Shown: piece by piece, positions 1-8,162 of the stretch
Position numbering within the stretch: the stretch's first letter is position 1
Layout: every line of letters begins with the position of its first letter
Assembly: GCA_947486575.1 (NCBI GenBank)
Contig: CANKUB010000039.1
Location: 1 to 36,341 of the forward strand
From: Betaproteobacteria bacterium
Lineage (GTDB): Bacteria > Pseudomonadota > Gammaproteobacteria > Burkholderiales > SG8-41
Reading direction: 5' to 3'
DNA: 36,341 nucleotides
Program-made: the position numbers and the translations under genes
Notes under the pieces: generated by a model
The model's database searches: none
The model's input: only the letters and a program-made list of their open reading frames with translations
Told to the model about the DNA's origin: nothing

Positions 1-719
1 CCAACCACTTCAACGGTTACACGGCGATTCGGGCCCAAGCATTCGATCAACTGCTTACGTGCCATTTTGTTGTCGCAGAACTTGGTCACGGGGATCGGCT
101 GTTTCGGGCCTTTGCCTTCCCAGAAAATCAGTTTCGGATCAACTTGCTCGGCGCTAACCAGATGGTCTTTGGCGACTACAGCACGCTTCTCGGAGAGTTT
201 CATGTTGTAGGGGATGCTGCCCAGACGGTCTGTGTGGCCAGTTACAACCACAGCACCGAAGGTGGTGGCGGAGCGTCCTTTGTTCGCTTTGCGCAGATCT
301 GCCAAGAACTCTTTCAATTCCTTCTTGTTGTCGTCTGTAAGCACGGCTTGATCAAACGGCATGTTTTGCAGTTCGATCTTCTCGGTGATGTTCAGAGGAT
401 CAGGTTTCTTCGGCTTAGCAGCGGGCTTCGCTTCCGGTTTTGCCTCAGGCTTTGCAGCGGGCTTCGGTGGCGGTGCTACTGGAGCAGCAACTGGCTTAGG
501 AGTTGGCGCCACTGCATCGCCGCAGCCGACGAGGCCACGTGCAGGCGTCCAGTCACTGGTACGCACGCAAGTGCCGTAACCGGTTGCCATTACTGCCTGG
601 CCATTGCTATCAAACAAATAACCAGCACGGTCTACATACTGACTACCACCCATGCCGGAACAGCCGGCTACTGTTGCTAACGCGACACCCGCCAAACTAA
701 CTTTAAATACGGAACTCAT
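1..719 (-). CDS. OmpA-family lipoprotein (first paralogue), C-terminus beyond the window
   Basis: An outer-membrane lipoprotein whose OmpA domain is expected to bind peptidoglycan. The frame opens at ATG (717-719) behind a strong AGGAGG ribosome site and stays open to base 1, so 239 residues are visible. The signal sequence ends in the lipobox VAGC with Cys20. A segment with CVRTSDWTPAR (residues 51-61) follows, then a Pro/Ala/Lys-rich linker (about 71-107), then the OmpA C-terminal domain with GHTDRLGS (161-168) and NRRVTVEV (231-238). The same CVRxxDWTPAR segment occurs in the upstream neighbour, so the two are paralogues. A terminator lies between them, so this gene probably has its own promoter. 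The family is clear; the exact role is not. Confidence 0.88.
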   Translation of the reverse strand, partial: MSSVFKVSLAGVALATVAGCSGMGGSQYVDRAGYLFDSNGQAVMATGYGTCVRTSDWTPARGLVGCGDAVAPTPKPVAAPVAPPPKPAAKPEAKPEAKPAAKPKKPDPLNITEKIELQNMPFDQAVLTDDNKKELKEFLADLRKANKGRSATTFGAVVVTGHTDRLGSIPYNMKLSEKRAVVAKDHLVSAEQVDPKLIFWEGKGPKQPIPVTKFCDNKMARKQLIECLGPNRRVTVEVV

Positions 720-833
720 GATTTTTGATCCTCCTGTTTTACGCTGAGAAATTAGGGTGCCGCACCACACAAATCACACCAGTAGCCTTGAAAATTGTCT
801 TCTACTACATCCCCAAATAACACTTGAGCTACC

Positions 834-896
834 GGTATCACTACAAAAATATCACACCCGTGATGGTATAGCAAACCGTGAGTCGAATGGTATCAC
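834..896. promoter_or_regulatory. Repeated GGTATCAC elements in the ompA1 upstream region
   Basis: The 308 bases from 720 to 1027 carry no gene. Within them GGTATCAC occurs at 834-841 and again at 889-896. Between these lies a small inverted repeat, ATCAC (851-855) and GTGAT (860-864), followed by GGTATAG (865-871). On the minus strand these read as GTGATACC and CTATACC, upstream of the first ompA-like gene. They could be operator half-sites or promoter parts. I see no convincing -35/-10 pair. A terminator fills 930-960. Confidence 0.3.
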
Positions 897-929
897 GGAT
901 TTAGATGAAAAAACAAAGCTATTTGTTGC

Positions 930-960
930 CAAAAAGAAACGCCGCACCTTGCGGTGTGGC
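930..960 (-). terminator. Rho-independent terminator of the second ompA-like gene
   Basis: GCCGCACC (941-948) pairs with GGTGTGGC (953-960), with one G-U pair and a 4-base loop. Read on the minus strand, the hairpin is followed by GTTTCTTTTT. It lies about 70 bases past the stop of the minus-strand gene ending at 1028, so it should end that transcript and separate it from the next ompA-like gene. Confidence 0.7.
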
Positions 961-1027
961 ATTTTCGTTGAATGGCTAAAAATTACCACTAATACTGTGC
1001 CACTTAGCTTGTATTTTTTCGCGACGC

Positions 1028-1843
1028 TTATTTTTCCGCACTGGCCTTGCTTTTCGCGCTAGGCGCACGCTTGGCTGCGGCCTTGGACTTGGTGGCCCTG
1101 GCAGGTGCTGATGCGGTTGCTGGCTTGGCTGCCGGTATTGCCAGTGCCTGCCCGCTGCTGGCTTCGATATCCACACGGCGATCCGGTTGCAGGCAGGCGC
1201 GTATGGCGGCGCGTGTCATTTTGGGGCCTTTGCAATCGGTGGCTTTGGTTACCGGTTGCGTTTTGCCTTTGCCTATGGCAGTGATGCGGGCGACGTCGAG
1301 GCCTTTGCCTGCGAGGTATTTCTTAACCGTTTCAGCACGGCGCTCAGACAGGCGCTGGTTGTAGCGCACGCTGCCGATACGATCGGTGTGGCCGGTGGCG
1401 ATAATGTCGTCGTGTTGTTTGCCACGCAGAGCGTCAGCAAGCTCGTCGAGCTTTTTCATGCCTTCGGGTTTGAGTGACGCTTTGTCGAAATCAAACAGCG
1501 CGTCAGCCGAGATGGTGAATTTCTGCGCGACGGGCGGTGGGGGCGGCGGCGTTACGACTTTGGGTGCGGGAGCCTCGACTTTGGGCGGCGGCGCAACGGG
1601 TGGTTTGACTGCGGGTTTCGGCACAAGATCGGGATCGCATTCGACAATGGCGCGCGCCGGTGTCCAGTCGCCCATGCGTACGCAGACGTCGTAGCCCAGT
1701 GAGCGCACCACCGCGTTGTTGCCGGCGGTATCGAGCAGATAGCCCTGGTTACGGAAGTTACTGGTTGTCGGCGACGGCGAGTTCGAGCATCCGGCGATGG
1801 CGGCAACCGTCGCGCATGCTATAAGTGTTTGTTTTAACGTAAT
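1028..1843 (-). CDS. OmpA-family lipoprotein (second paralogue), probable ATT start
   Basis: An outer-membrane lipoprotein with a peptidoglycan-binding OmpA domain, 271 residues. The reading frame continues upstream past internal GTG codons into a good lipoprotein signal with lipobox IAGC at Cys19, so the start must lie close to 1843. No ATG, GTG or TTG exists between the in-frame stop (1847-1849) and that signal. ATT at 1841-1843, eight bases after GGAG, fits best. The order is signal, CVRMGDWTPAR (residues 54-64), Pro-rich linker (about 73-105), then the OmpA domain with GHTDRIGS (151-158) and DRRVDIE. A basic Ala/Lys/Ser tail (about 230-271), absent from ordinary OmpA domains, ends the protein. 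The family is certain and the start codon is inferred. Confidence 0.82.
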   Translation of the reverse strand: MTLKQTLIACATVAAIAGCSNSPSPTTSNFRNQGYLLDTAGNNAVVRSLGYDVCVRMGDWTPARAIVECDPDLVPKPAVKPPVAPPPKVEAPAPKVVTPPPPPPVAQKFTISADALFDFDKASLKPEGMKKLDELADALRGKQHDDIIATGHTDRIGSVRYNQRLSERRAETVKKYLAGKGLDVARITAIGKGKTQPVTKATDCKGPKMTRAAIRACLQPDRRVDIEASSGQALAIPAAKPATASAPARATKSKAAAKRAPSAKSKASAEK

Positions 1844-1931
1844 TTTTTAAACTCCCGTCGAATAAAATTTGGGTGCGCCGCGCTGGTTGCGCTGGTTGTT
1901 GTGGCTGATTTTTGCTGACGCGCCTATTGCC

Positions 1932-1950
1932 GCTCAATTCGGAATTGAGC
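1932..1950. repeat. 19-bp perfect palindrome upstream of ompA2
   Basis: GCTCAATTC (1932-1940) and GAATTGAGC (1942-1950) are perfect inverted arms around a single G. The site lies 12-30 bases downstream of a TATACT hexamer on the minus strand (1962-1967). It would therefore sit at the transcript start or in the leader of the ATT-start ompA gene. It could be a repressor operator or a leader hairpin. It has no T-run, so I do not call it a terminator. The rest of 1844-2190 holds only the candidate promoters noted here. Confidence 0.5.
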
Positions 1951-1961
1951 GTGTATTCAAA

Positions 1962-1967
1962 AGTATA
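1962..1967 (-). promoter_or_regulatory. Candidate -10 box for ompA2
   Basis: Read on the minus strand this is TATACT, five of six matches to the sigma-70 -10 consensus. A poor -35 (TGGCCG) lies 16 bases upstream. Its position about 120 bases before the gene and next to the palindrome fits a regulated promoter, but the -35 is weak. Confidence 0.3.
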
Positions 1968-2097
1968 ACATAGCGAAATTCAGCGGCCAGTGTAATGTGT
2001 TGTATCAGCATTTTGCCGCGCCCACTGTGATGGCGCAGGGCCTTTTAGCCGCATTGCATCAATCGCGTGAATTGCGGCGCGCTGGCATGCCGTCGCA

Positions 2098-2106
2098 TGC
2101 TAAAAT
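2098..2106 (+). promoter_or_regulatory. Candidate extended -10 promoter for gyrA
   Basis: TGCTAAAAT matches the extended -10 form (TG, one base, then a hexamer with five of six matches to TATAAT). No good -35 is spaced correctly. It would put the transcript start about 75 bases before gyrA. This is a tentative call. Confidence 0.3.
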
Positions 2107-2190
2107 CTTGCGATTTAGTCGCCCGCGTAGTGGTGTTCATGGGCCGTTCATGGCCTGCGCGTTGCGCAATTTTAGAATAAAGCCCCCTAA

Positions 2191-4761
2191 ATGGATCAAT
2201 TCGCCAAAGAAACTATCCCGGTAAGCCTCGAAGATGAAATGCGCAGTTCGTACCTCGAATACGCCATGAGCGTGATCGTCGGACGTGCGCTGCCTGATGT
2301 GCGCGATGGCTTGAAACCGGTGCATCGGCGCATTCTTTTTGCGATGCACGAATCGAATACCACGTGGAATCGTTCGTATGTGAAATGCGCGCGTGTAGTG
2401 GGTGATGTGCTGGGTAAATATCACCCGCATGGCGACTCGGCCACCTACGAAGCGCTGGTGCGCATGGCGCAGGATTTCTCGATGCGCTACCCGCTGATTG
2501 ACGGGCAGGGTAACTTCGGCTCGGTGGATGGCGATTCAGCAGCGGCGTATCGTTATACCGAGTGTCGGCTGGAGCGTATTGCCTCGGAGTTGCTGGCGGA
2601 TATCGACATGGAAACCGTCGATTTCGGCGACAACTATGACGGTAAGGAACGCGAACCCAAAACGTTGCCCGCGCGCGTGCCGAATCTGCTGGTGAATGGC
2701 TCATCGGGCATTGCGGTGGGCATGGCCACCAACATTCCACCGCACAATCTGAGTGATGTGATTGATGCTTGTCAGTTGCTGCTGAAAGAGCCGGATACTG
2801 ACATCGAAGCGCTGATCGATATTGTCAAAGCACCGGATTTCCCCACGCACGGCATCATCTACGGCATAGAGGGTGTAAAAGAAGGTTATCGCACCGGGCG
2901 TGGCCGCGTGATTATGCGCGCGCGCACGCACTTCGAAGAAACCGAAAAAGGCGGTCGCGTCGCCCTTATTATCGACGAGCTGCCGTATCAGGTGAATAAG
3001 GCCAACCTGCTGATGAAAATCGGCGAACTGGTGCGCGAGAAACGTATTGAAGGTATTTCCGATATCCGTGATGAATCGGATAAATCGGGTATGCGCGCGG
3101 TGATCGAATTAAAGCGCGGCGAAGTGCCGGAGATCGTCCTGAACAATCTGTATAAAGAAACACAGATGCAGGATAGCTTTGGCATGAACATGGTGGCGCT
3201 GCTGGATGGTCAACCCAAGTTATTGAATTTACGGCAGATTCTGGACGCCTTTCTGCGGCATCGGCGTGAGGTTGTTACGCGCCGTACGGTGTTTGAGTTG
3301 CGCAAGGCGCGTGAACGCGGGCACATTCTGGAAGGCCTGGCGGTAGCGTTGTCGAATGTCGATGACGTGATCGCGCTGATTAAAGCCGCGCCCACGCCAG
3401 CGGATGCGAAAGTGGAGTTGATGAATCGCTTCTGGCGCTCGAAGCTGGTTGAAGAATTGCTGGCGCGTACCGATGGCACGGATGGTGCGTTGTCGCGCCC
3501 CGAAGGTATTTCGCCGGAATTTGGTTTGCACAAACAAGGCTACAAACTGTCTGATGTGCAGGCGCAGCGCATTCTTGAAATGCGTCTGCAAAACCTGACG
3601 GCGCTTGAAACCGACAAGATCACTGCCGAGTATAAAGAGACGATGGACAATATCGTCGATCTGCTCGACATACTGGCGAAGCCCGCGCGCGTGACCAAGA
3701 TTATTGCGTCAGAACTCGCCGAAATCAAAAAACAGTACGGCGGCGAGCGCTTCAGCGAGATCGTAGTTACCACGCAAAATATCTCTAACGAAGATTTGAT
3801 TGCGCGTGAAGATGTGGTGGTGACGTTGTCGCACAGCGGCTACATGAAATCGCAGCCGGTGGCTGACTACCGGGCGCAAAAGCGCGGCGGGCGTGGTAAG
3901 CAGGCAACGACTACCAAGGAAGAAGATTTTATCGACAAGTTGTTCATTGCGAATACCCACGATTTCATTCTGTGCTTCTCCAATCGCGGACGTGTTTACT
4001 GGCTGAAAGTGTACGAGGTGCCGCAGGGCACACGTGGCGCGCGCGGCAAGCCGATTATCAATCTGGTGCCGTTGATGGAGCACGAAAAAATCACCGCGGT
4101 GCTGTCGGTGAAAGAATTCGACGACAACCATTTTGTGTTCATGGCGACGTCGAATGGCACGGTGAAAAAAACCGCGCTGTCGGCGTTCTCACGCCCGATG
4201 AACAAAGGCATTATCGCGGTCACCCTCGACGACGGCGACTTTTTGATTGGTGTCGCGCTCACCGATGGCAAGCAGGACATCATGCTGTTCTCGGATGCCG
4301 GCAAGGCCATGCGGTTCCAGGAATCCGAAGTGCGCGCGATGGGCCGCAATGCGGCGGGTGTGCGTGGCATGAAGCTGCAAAAAAATCAGAAAGTGATATC
4401 GTTGCTGGCCGTTGGCGAAGAAAAGCTCTCGGTGCTGACTGCTACAGAGAACGGCTATGGCAAACGCACGCCGATGAGCGAGTACACGCGTCATGGTCGT
4501 GGCACGCAAGGCATGATCGCCATTCAGTGCAGCGATCGCAACGGCAAGTTGCTGGCGGCACAATTGGTGAGCAAAGAAGACGAAATCATGCTGATTACCA
4601 CCGGCGGCGTGCTGATCCGCACGCGTGTGTCAGAAGTGCGCGAGCAGGGCCGTACCACGCAGGGCGTGCGTCTGATTAATCTGGATGACAACGAAAAACT
4701 CGCCGGGCTGGAGAAAATTGTCGAACCCGATGACGATGATGATCAAGAAAAATTGTTTTAA
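2191..4761 (+). CDS. gyrA: DNA gyrase subunit A
   Basis: The breakage-reunion subunit of the A2B2 type II topoisomerase that adds negative supercoils to DNA. It has 856 residues, close to the usual length. The catalytic tyrosine is Y122 in the motif YRYTECRL. The quinolone-resistance region reads [14 protein letters not shown] with Ser at 83 and Glu at 87 (E. coli numbering applies directly here), which is the drug-sensitive pattern at 83. The GyrA box is present in the C-terminal half as QKRGGRGKQ, which supports a true gyrase rather than topoisomerase IV. The protein ends in an acidic run ([10 protein letters not shown]). The ATG has no clear ribosome site (GCCCCCTAA precedes it). Placement just before serC is typical of betaproteobacteria. 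Confidence 0.98.
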   Translation: MDQFAKETIPVSLEDEMRSSYLEYAMSVIVGRALPDVRDGLKPVHRRILFAMHESNTTWNRSYVKCARVVGDVLGKYHPHGDSATYEALVRMAQDFSMRYPLIDGQGNFGSVDGDSAAAYRYTECRLERIASELLADIDMETVDFGDNYDGKEREPKTLPARVPNLLVNGSSGIAVGMATNIPPHNLSDVIDACQLLLKEPDTDIEALIDIVKAPDFPTHGIIYGIEGVKEGYRTGRGRVIMRARTHFEETEKGGRVALIIDELPYQVNKANLLMKIGELVREKRIEGISDIRDESDKSGMRAVIELKRGEVPEIVLNNLYKETQMQDSFGMNMVALLDGQPKLLNLRQILDAFLRHRREVVTRRTVFELRKARERGHILEGLAVALSNVDDVIALIKAAPTPADAKVELMNRFWRSKLVEELLARTDGTDGALSRPEGISPEFGLHKQGYKLSDVQAQRILEMRLQNLTALETDKITAEYKETMDNIVDLLDILAKPARVTKIIASELAEIKKQYGGERFSEIVVTTQNISNEDLIAREDVVVTLSHSGYMKSQPVADYRAQKRGGRGKQATTTKEEDFIDKLFIANTHDFILCFSNRGRVYWLKVYEVPQGTRGARGKPIINLVPLMEHEKITAVLSVKEFDDNHFVFMATSNGTVKKTALSAFSRPMNKGIIAVTLDDGDFLIGVALTDGKQDIMLFSDAGKAMRFQESEVRAMGRNAAGVRGMKLQKNQKVISLLAVGEEKLSVLTATENGYGKRTPMSEYTRHGRGTQGMIAIQCSDRNGKLLAAQLVSKEDEIMLITTGGVLIRTRVSEVREQGRTTQGVRLINLDDNEKLAGLEKIVEPDDDDDQEKLF

Positions 4762-4786
4762 AACAAAAACTTAGGCAATTACTACT

Positions 4787-5869
4787 ATGGCAAGAGTATT
4801 CAATTTCAGCGCAGGTCCGGCAGTGTTGCCGGAAGCGGTGCTGGCGCAAGCCGCCGAAGAAATGCTGGATTACGGCGGCACCGGCACATCGGTGATGGAA
4901 ATGAGTCACCGCAGCAAGGCGTTTATCGATATTCACGCACGCGCGGAAGCCGATTTGCGTGAGTTGCTGGTGATCCCCAAGAACTACAAAGTGCTGTTCA
5001 TGCAGGGCGGTGCGGCGGGGCAATTCGGCATTATTCCGATGAATATCCTCGGCGATAAAACCAGCGCGGATTACGTCAACACCGGGCAGTGGTCGGCCAA
5101 GGCAATTAAAGAAGCCAAAAAATACTGCAAGGTGAATGTCGTTGCCAGCAGCGAAGACCAGAATTTCAGCTACGCGCCGCCGCAATCGGCGTGGAAGCTT
5201 GATACCAACGCTGCGTATGTGCATTACACCTCGAATGAAACCATCGGCGGTGTGGAGTTCAACTGGATACCCGAGACCGGCAATGTGCCGCTGGTGGCAG
5301 ACGCGTCGTCGCATATTCTGTCGCGGACGCTGGACGTTGCGCGCTTTGGTTTGATCTACGCGGGCGCGCAAAAAAACATCGGCCCGGCTGGTTTAACCAT
5401 TGTCATCGTGCGCGATGACTTGCTCGGCAAAGCCGCGGCCATCACGCCAGAAGTGTTCAATTACAAAGTGCAGGCCGAAGCCGACTCAATGATTAACACG
5501 CCGCCGACGTACGCGATTTACATCGCGGGCCTGGTGTTCGCGTGGCTGAAAAAGCAGGGCGGTGTGGCGGCATTGGAAAAAGCCAATATCGCCAAGGCAC
5601 AGTTGATTTACGATTATCTGGATCAATCCGAGTTTTACCAGTCGCCGGTGGCAAAATCAGATCGCTCGCGCATGAATGTGCCGTTCCGGTTGAAGAGCGA
5701 TACCCTCGATGATGCGTTTTTAAAAGGCAGCAAAGCCGCCGGTTTGGTGGAGCTGAAAGGCCATCGTTCGGTCGGCGGTATGCGCGCGTCGATTTACAAC
5801 GCCATGCCGATCGCAGGCGTGCAGGCGCTGGTGGATTACATGAGTGATTTTGAGAAAAAACAAGGGTAG
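4787..5869 (+). CDS. serC: Phosphoserine aminotransferase
   Basis: A PLP enzyme converting 3-phosphohydroxypyruvate and glutamate to phosphoserine; the family also acts in pyridoxal phosphate synthesis. It has 360 residues, the normal length. The N-terminus has the family FNFSAGPAVLP motif, and the PLP-binding lysine is K196 in YAGAQKNIGPAG. The segment RMNVPFRL and the C-terminal GHRSVGGMRASIYNAMP are typical of SerC. It starts 25 bases after gyrA and is followed 7 bases later by a serA-type gene, so two consecutive steps of serine synthesis are adjacent. The ribosome site is weak (an AGG about 14 bases upstream). Confidence 0.97.
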   Translation: MARVFNFSAGPAVLPEAVLAQAAEEMLDYGGTGTSVMEMSHRSKAFIDIHARAEADLRELLVIPKNYKVLFMQGGAAGQFGIIPMNILGDKTSADYVNTGQWSAKAIKEAKKYCKVNVVASSEDQNFSYAPPQSAWKLDTNAAYVHYTSNETIGGVEFNWIPETGNVPLVADASSHILSRTLDVARFGLIYAGAQKNIGPAGLTIVIVRDDLLGKAAAITPEVFNYKVQAEADSMINTPPTYAIYIAGLVFAWLKKQGGVAALEKANIAKAQLIYDYLDQSEFYQSPVAKSDRSRMNVPFRLKSDTLDDAFLKGSKAAGLVELKGHRSVGGMRASIYNAMPIAGVQALVDYMSDFEKKQG

Positions 5870-5876
5870 TCATAAC

Positions 5877-7052
5877 GTGCCAAATATTCTGACCATTAAC
5901 GCCATTGCCAAGGTAGGGCTGGATCGATTTCCTGCCGAGCAGTACAAAGTCGGTGCGAAAATTGCCGAGCCTGATGCGATTCTTGTGCGCTCGCAAAATC
6001 TGCACGAGATGGAAATCCCTGCCAGTGTTAAAGCCATCGGCCGCGCGGGTGCGGGTGTCAACAATATCCCTGTTGAAAAAATGAGCCAGCGTGGCATGCC
6101 GGTGTTTAATGCGCCGGGCGCGAACGCCAATGCAGTAAAAGAATTGGTGATTGCGGCTTTGTTGATTGCCTCGCGCAACATTGCACCAGCGCTGACGTTT
6201 GTGGCAGGTTTGACGGGTGATGACAAGGCGCTGCACAAAGCGGTTGAAGACGGCAAAAAAGCCTTCTCCGGTACCGAGCTGCCGGGGCGCACGCTGGGGG
6301 TGATTGGCTTGGGGAAAATCGGCAGTCTGGTGGCCGATGCCGCGATCAAACTCGGCATGAATGTGATTGGTTTTGATCCGCACATTACGGTGGATGCGGC
6401 ATGGGGCTTGCCGGCGCAAGTTAAAAAAGCCAACAGCATTGAAGAGGTTTTAAAGGCCAGTGATTACGTGTCGATACACGTGCCGTTGCTCGACGCCACA
6501 CGCAATCTCATCAACACCACGCGTCTGGCGCTGATGAAAAAGCACGCGATTCTTTTGAATTTCGCGCGCGACGGTATTGTGGATGACAACGCCGTGGTTG
6601 CCGCGTTGAAAGCCGACAATCTGCGCGGCTACATTTGCGATTTCCCCGCGCAAGCGCTGCAAGGCGCGCCGCGCGTGATCGCCACGCCGCATCTGGGCGC
6701 ATCCACCGAAGAAGCCGAAGACAATTGCGCCATCATGGTGGCTGATCAGGTACGTGATTTTCTGGAACACGGCAATATCCGCAATGCGGTGAACCTGCCC
6801 GATGCGGTGATGCAGCGTGAAGCGCTGTACCGGTTGTGCATCGTCAATGCGAATGTGCCGAATATGGTGGGACAAATTTCCACCGCGATGGCCGACGCGG
6901 GCTTGAACATTCACAACATGCTGAATAAATCACGCGGCGAAATGGCGTATACGCTGGTGGATGTGGACAGCGCAATTCCAGCGGCGCTGGTGAACAAGCT
7001 GGCGGCGATTGAAGGTGTGCGTTCGGTGCGTTACCTGCCATTGCAAGGCTGA
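5877..7052 (+). CDS. serA: D-3-phosphoglycerate dehydrogenase, short ACT-domain form
   Basis: The first enzyme of serine synthesis, oxidising 3-phosphoglycerate with NAD. I chose GTG at 5877-5879 because it follows the serC stop by 7 bases and the family N-terminus (PNILTINAI) begins there. That gives 391 residues. The NAD-binding motif GVIGLGKIG is at 141-149, the catalytic Arg is R231 (NFARDG) and the catalytic His is H272 (TPHLGASTEEAE). A C-terminal ACT domain (about 318-391) suggests feedback control, normally by serine. The place where most family members have the catalytic Glu reads CDFPAQ, with Gln259 there instead. I believe similar DFP segments occur in other short SerA proteins, so this is likely a subgroup trait. 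It sits between serC and pheA, where many relatives have no gene. Confidence 0.88.
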   Translation: MPNILTINAIAKVGLDRFPAEQYKVGAKIAEPDAILVRSQNLHEMEIPASVKAIGRAGAGVNNIPVEKMSQRGMPVFNAPGANANAVKELVIAALLIASRNIAPALTFVAGLTGDDKALHKAVEDGKKAFSGTELPGRTLGVIGLGKIGSLVADAAIKLGMNVIGFDPHITVDAAWGLPAQVKKANSIEEVLKASDYVSIHVPLLDATRNLINTTRLALMKKHAILLNFARDGIVDDNAVVAALKADNLRGYICDFPAQALQGAPRVIATPHLGASTEEAEDNCAIMVADQVRDFLEHGNIRNAVNLPDAVMQREALYRLCIVNANVPNMVGQISTAMADAGLNIHNMLNKSRGEMAYTLVDVDSAIPAALVNKLAAIEGVRSVRYLPLQG

Positions 7053-7065
7053 TGCTGAGTTAGCC

Positions 7066-8157
7066 ATGAGTGAGTCGCCTGAAACGTTAAGGGACATCCG
7101 CCGCAAAATAGACGCGCTTGATGCCCGGCTGGTGAAGCTCATTTCTGCGCGCGCCAAAATCGCGCAGCAGGTCGGCAAAATCAAGGGCGGCGCGCTGGTG
7201 TATCGGCCAGAGCGCGAGGCGCAAGTATTGCGCCGGGTGTCGGAACTCAACAACGGGCCGATGCCGAGCGCAGGTCTGCGGCGTATTTACAGTGAAATCA
7301 TGTCGGCGTGCCGCGCGCTGGAAGACCTGCTGGCGGTCGCTTATCTCGGTCCGCAAGGCACTTACAGCCAGGAAGCGGCGATACGTCATTTTGGCGGCAG
7401 CATTGAGACGCGCTCGTGCGCCAACATTGATGAGGTGTTCAAGCAGGTGGAAACCGGCGTCACCGGTTACGGCGTCGTGCCGGTTGAAAATTCCACCGAC
7501 GGCGCGATAGGCCGCACACTCGATTTGCTGCTCACCACACCCGCCAAAGTGTGTGGCGAAATCATGCTGCCGGTGCGGCAATGCCTGATGAGCAAGGCTA
7601 AAAATATCAATAAAATCAATAAGATATATTCACATACGCAAAGTCTTGCGCAATGTCAGCATTGGCTCGCACGTAACCTGCCGGGTGTGGAACAAATTGC
7701 TGTAGTGAGCAATGCGGAGGCTGCGCGATTGGCCGCGCGTGATGCTAAAGTTGGTACTAAGGCCGGTGCCATCGCCAGCAAAACGGCGGCGGAAATTTAC
7801 AAGCTCAATCTGCTGGCGCGTAATATTCAGGATGAATCACGCAATACCACGCGCTTTCTGGTGCTGGCGCGCGAAGATGTTGCGCCGTCGGGTCGCGATA
7901 AAACGTCGTTGATTCTGTCCACGCGCAACGTGCCGGGCGCGATTCATGATCTGCTTGCGCCACTGGCGAAAAACCGCGTGAGCATGACGCGTCTTGAGTC
8001 ACGCCCTGCGCGCACCGGGCTGTGGGAATACGTGTTTTACATGGACATTGAAGGCCACGCACTCGATGACAAGGTGGCGCGGGCGCTGGTTGAAATTGAG
8101 CGTAAGGCGTCGTTTGTTAAAAATTTAGGTTCCTATCCGGCCGAGTCCGCTCGGTAG
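7066..8157 (+). CDS. pheA: Bifunctional chorismate mutase / prephenate dehydratase
   Basis: The P-protein, which turns chorismate into prephenate and then phenylpyruvate on the route to phenylalanine. It has 363 residues. An AroQ-type chorismate mutase domain (about 5-85) contains RRKIDALDARLVKL. The prephenate dehydratase domain (about 92-270) has YLGPQGTYSQEAA, VPVENSTDGAIGRT and the catalytic TRF triad at 262-264. A C-terminal ACT domain (about 279-351) has the ESRP motif (311-314) linked to phenylalanine feedback inhibition. ATG at 7066 is chosen because the chorismate mutase domain begins right after it; the longer frame upstream runs back into serA. It lies 13 bases after serA and 5 bases before hisC. 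Confidence 0.97.
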   Translation: MSESPETLRDIRRKIDALDARLVKLISARAKIAQQVGKIKGGALVYRPEREAQVLRRVSELNNGPMPSAGLRRIYSEIMSACRALEDLLAVAYLGPQGTYSQEAAIRHFGGSIETRSCANIDEVFKQVETGVTGYGVVPVENSTDGAIGRTLDLLLTTPAKVCGEIMLPVRQCLMSKAKNINKINKIYSHTQSLAQCQHWLARNLPGVEQIAVVSNAEAARLAARDAKVGTKAGAIASKTAAEIYKLNLLARNIQDESRNTTRFLVLAREDVAPSGRDKTSLILSTRNVPGAIHDLLAPLAKNRVSMTRLESRPARTGLWEYVFYMDIEGHALDDKVARALVEIERKASFVKNLGSYPAESAR

Positions 8158-8162
8158 TCAAC

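Noticed and set aside
1709-1711. GTG at 1711 as the start of ompA2
   Set aside because: It would remove the intact lipoprotein signal and lipobox that lie in frame just upstream.
3972-4679. A 235-codon open frame inside gyrA in another frame
   Set aside because: It lies wholly within gyrA, has low-complexity Arg-rich content and no recognisable motif; it is a shadow of GC-rich codons.
4676-5371. A 231-codon minus-strand frame opposite gyrA and serC
   Set aside because: The composition is Arg/His-rich with no domain, and both plus-strand genes are certain.
5844-5876. An upstream start for serA inside serC
   Set aside because: The extra 11 residues are unlike the family N-terminus, and the GTG at 5877 follows the serC stop directly.
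5493-6419. A 308-codon minus-strand frame opposite serC and serA
   Set aside because: It overlaps two well-supported enzymes and shows no family motif or ribosome site.
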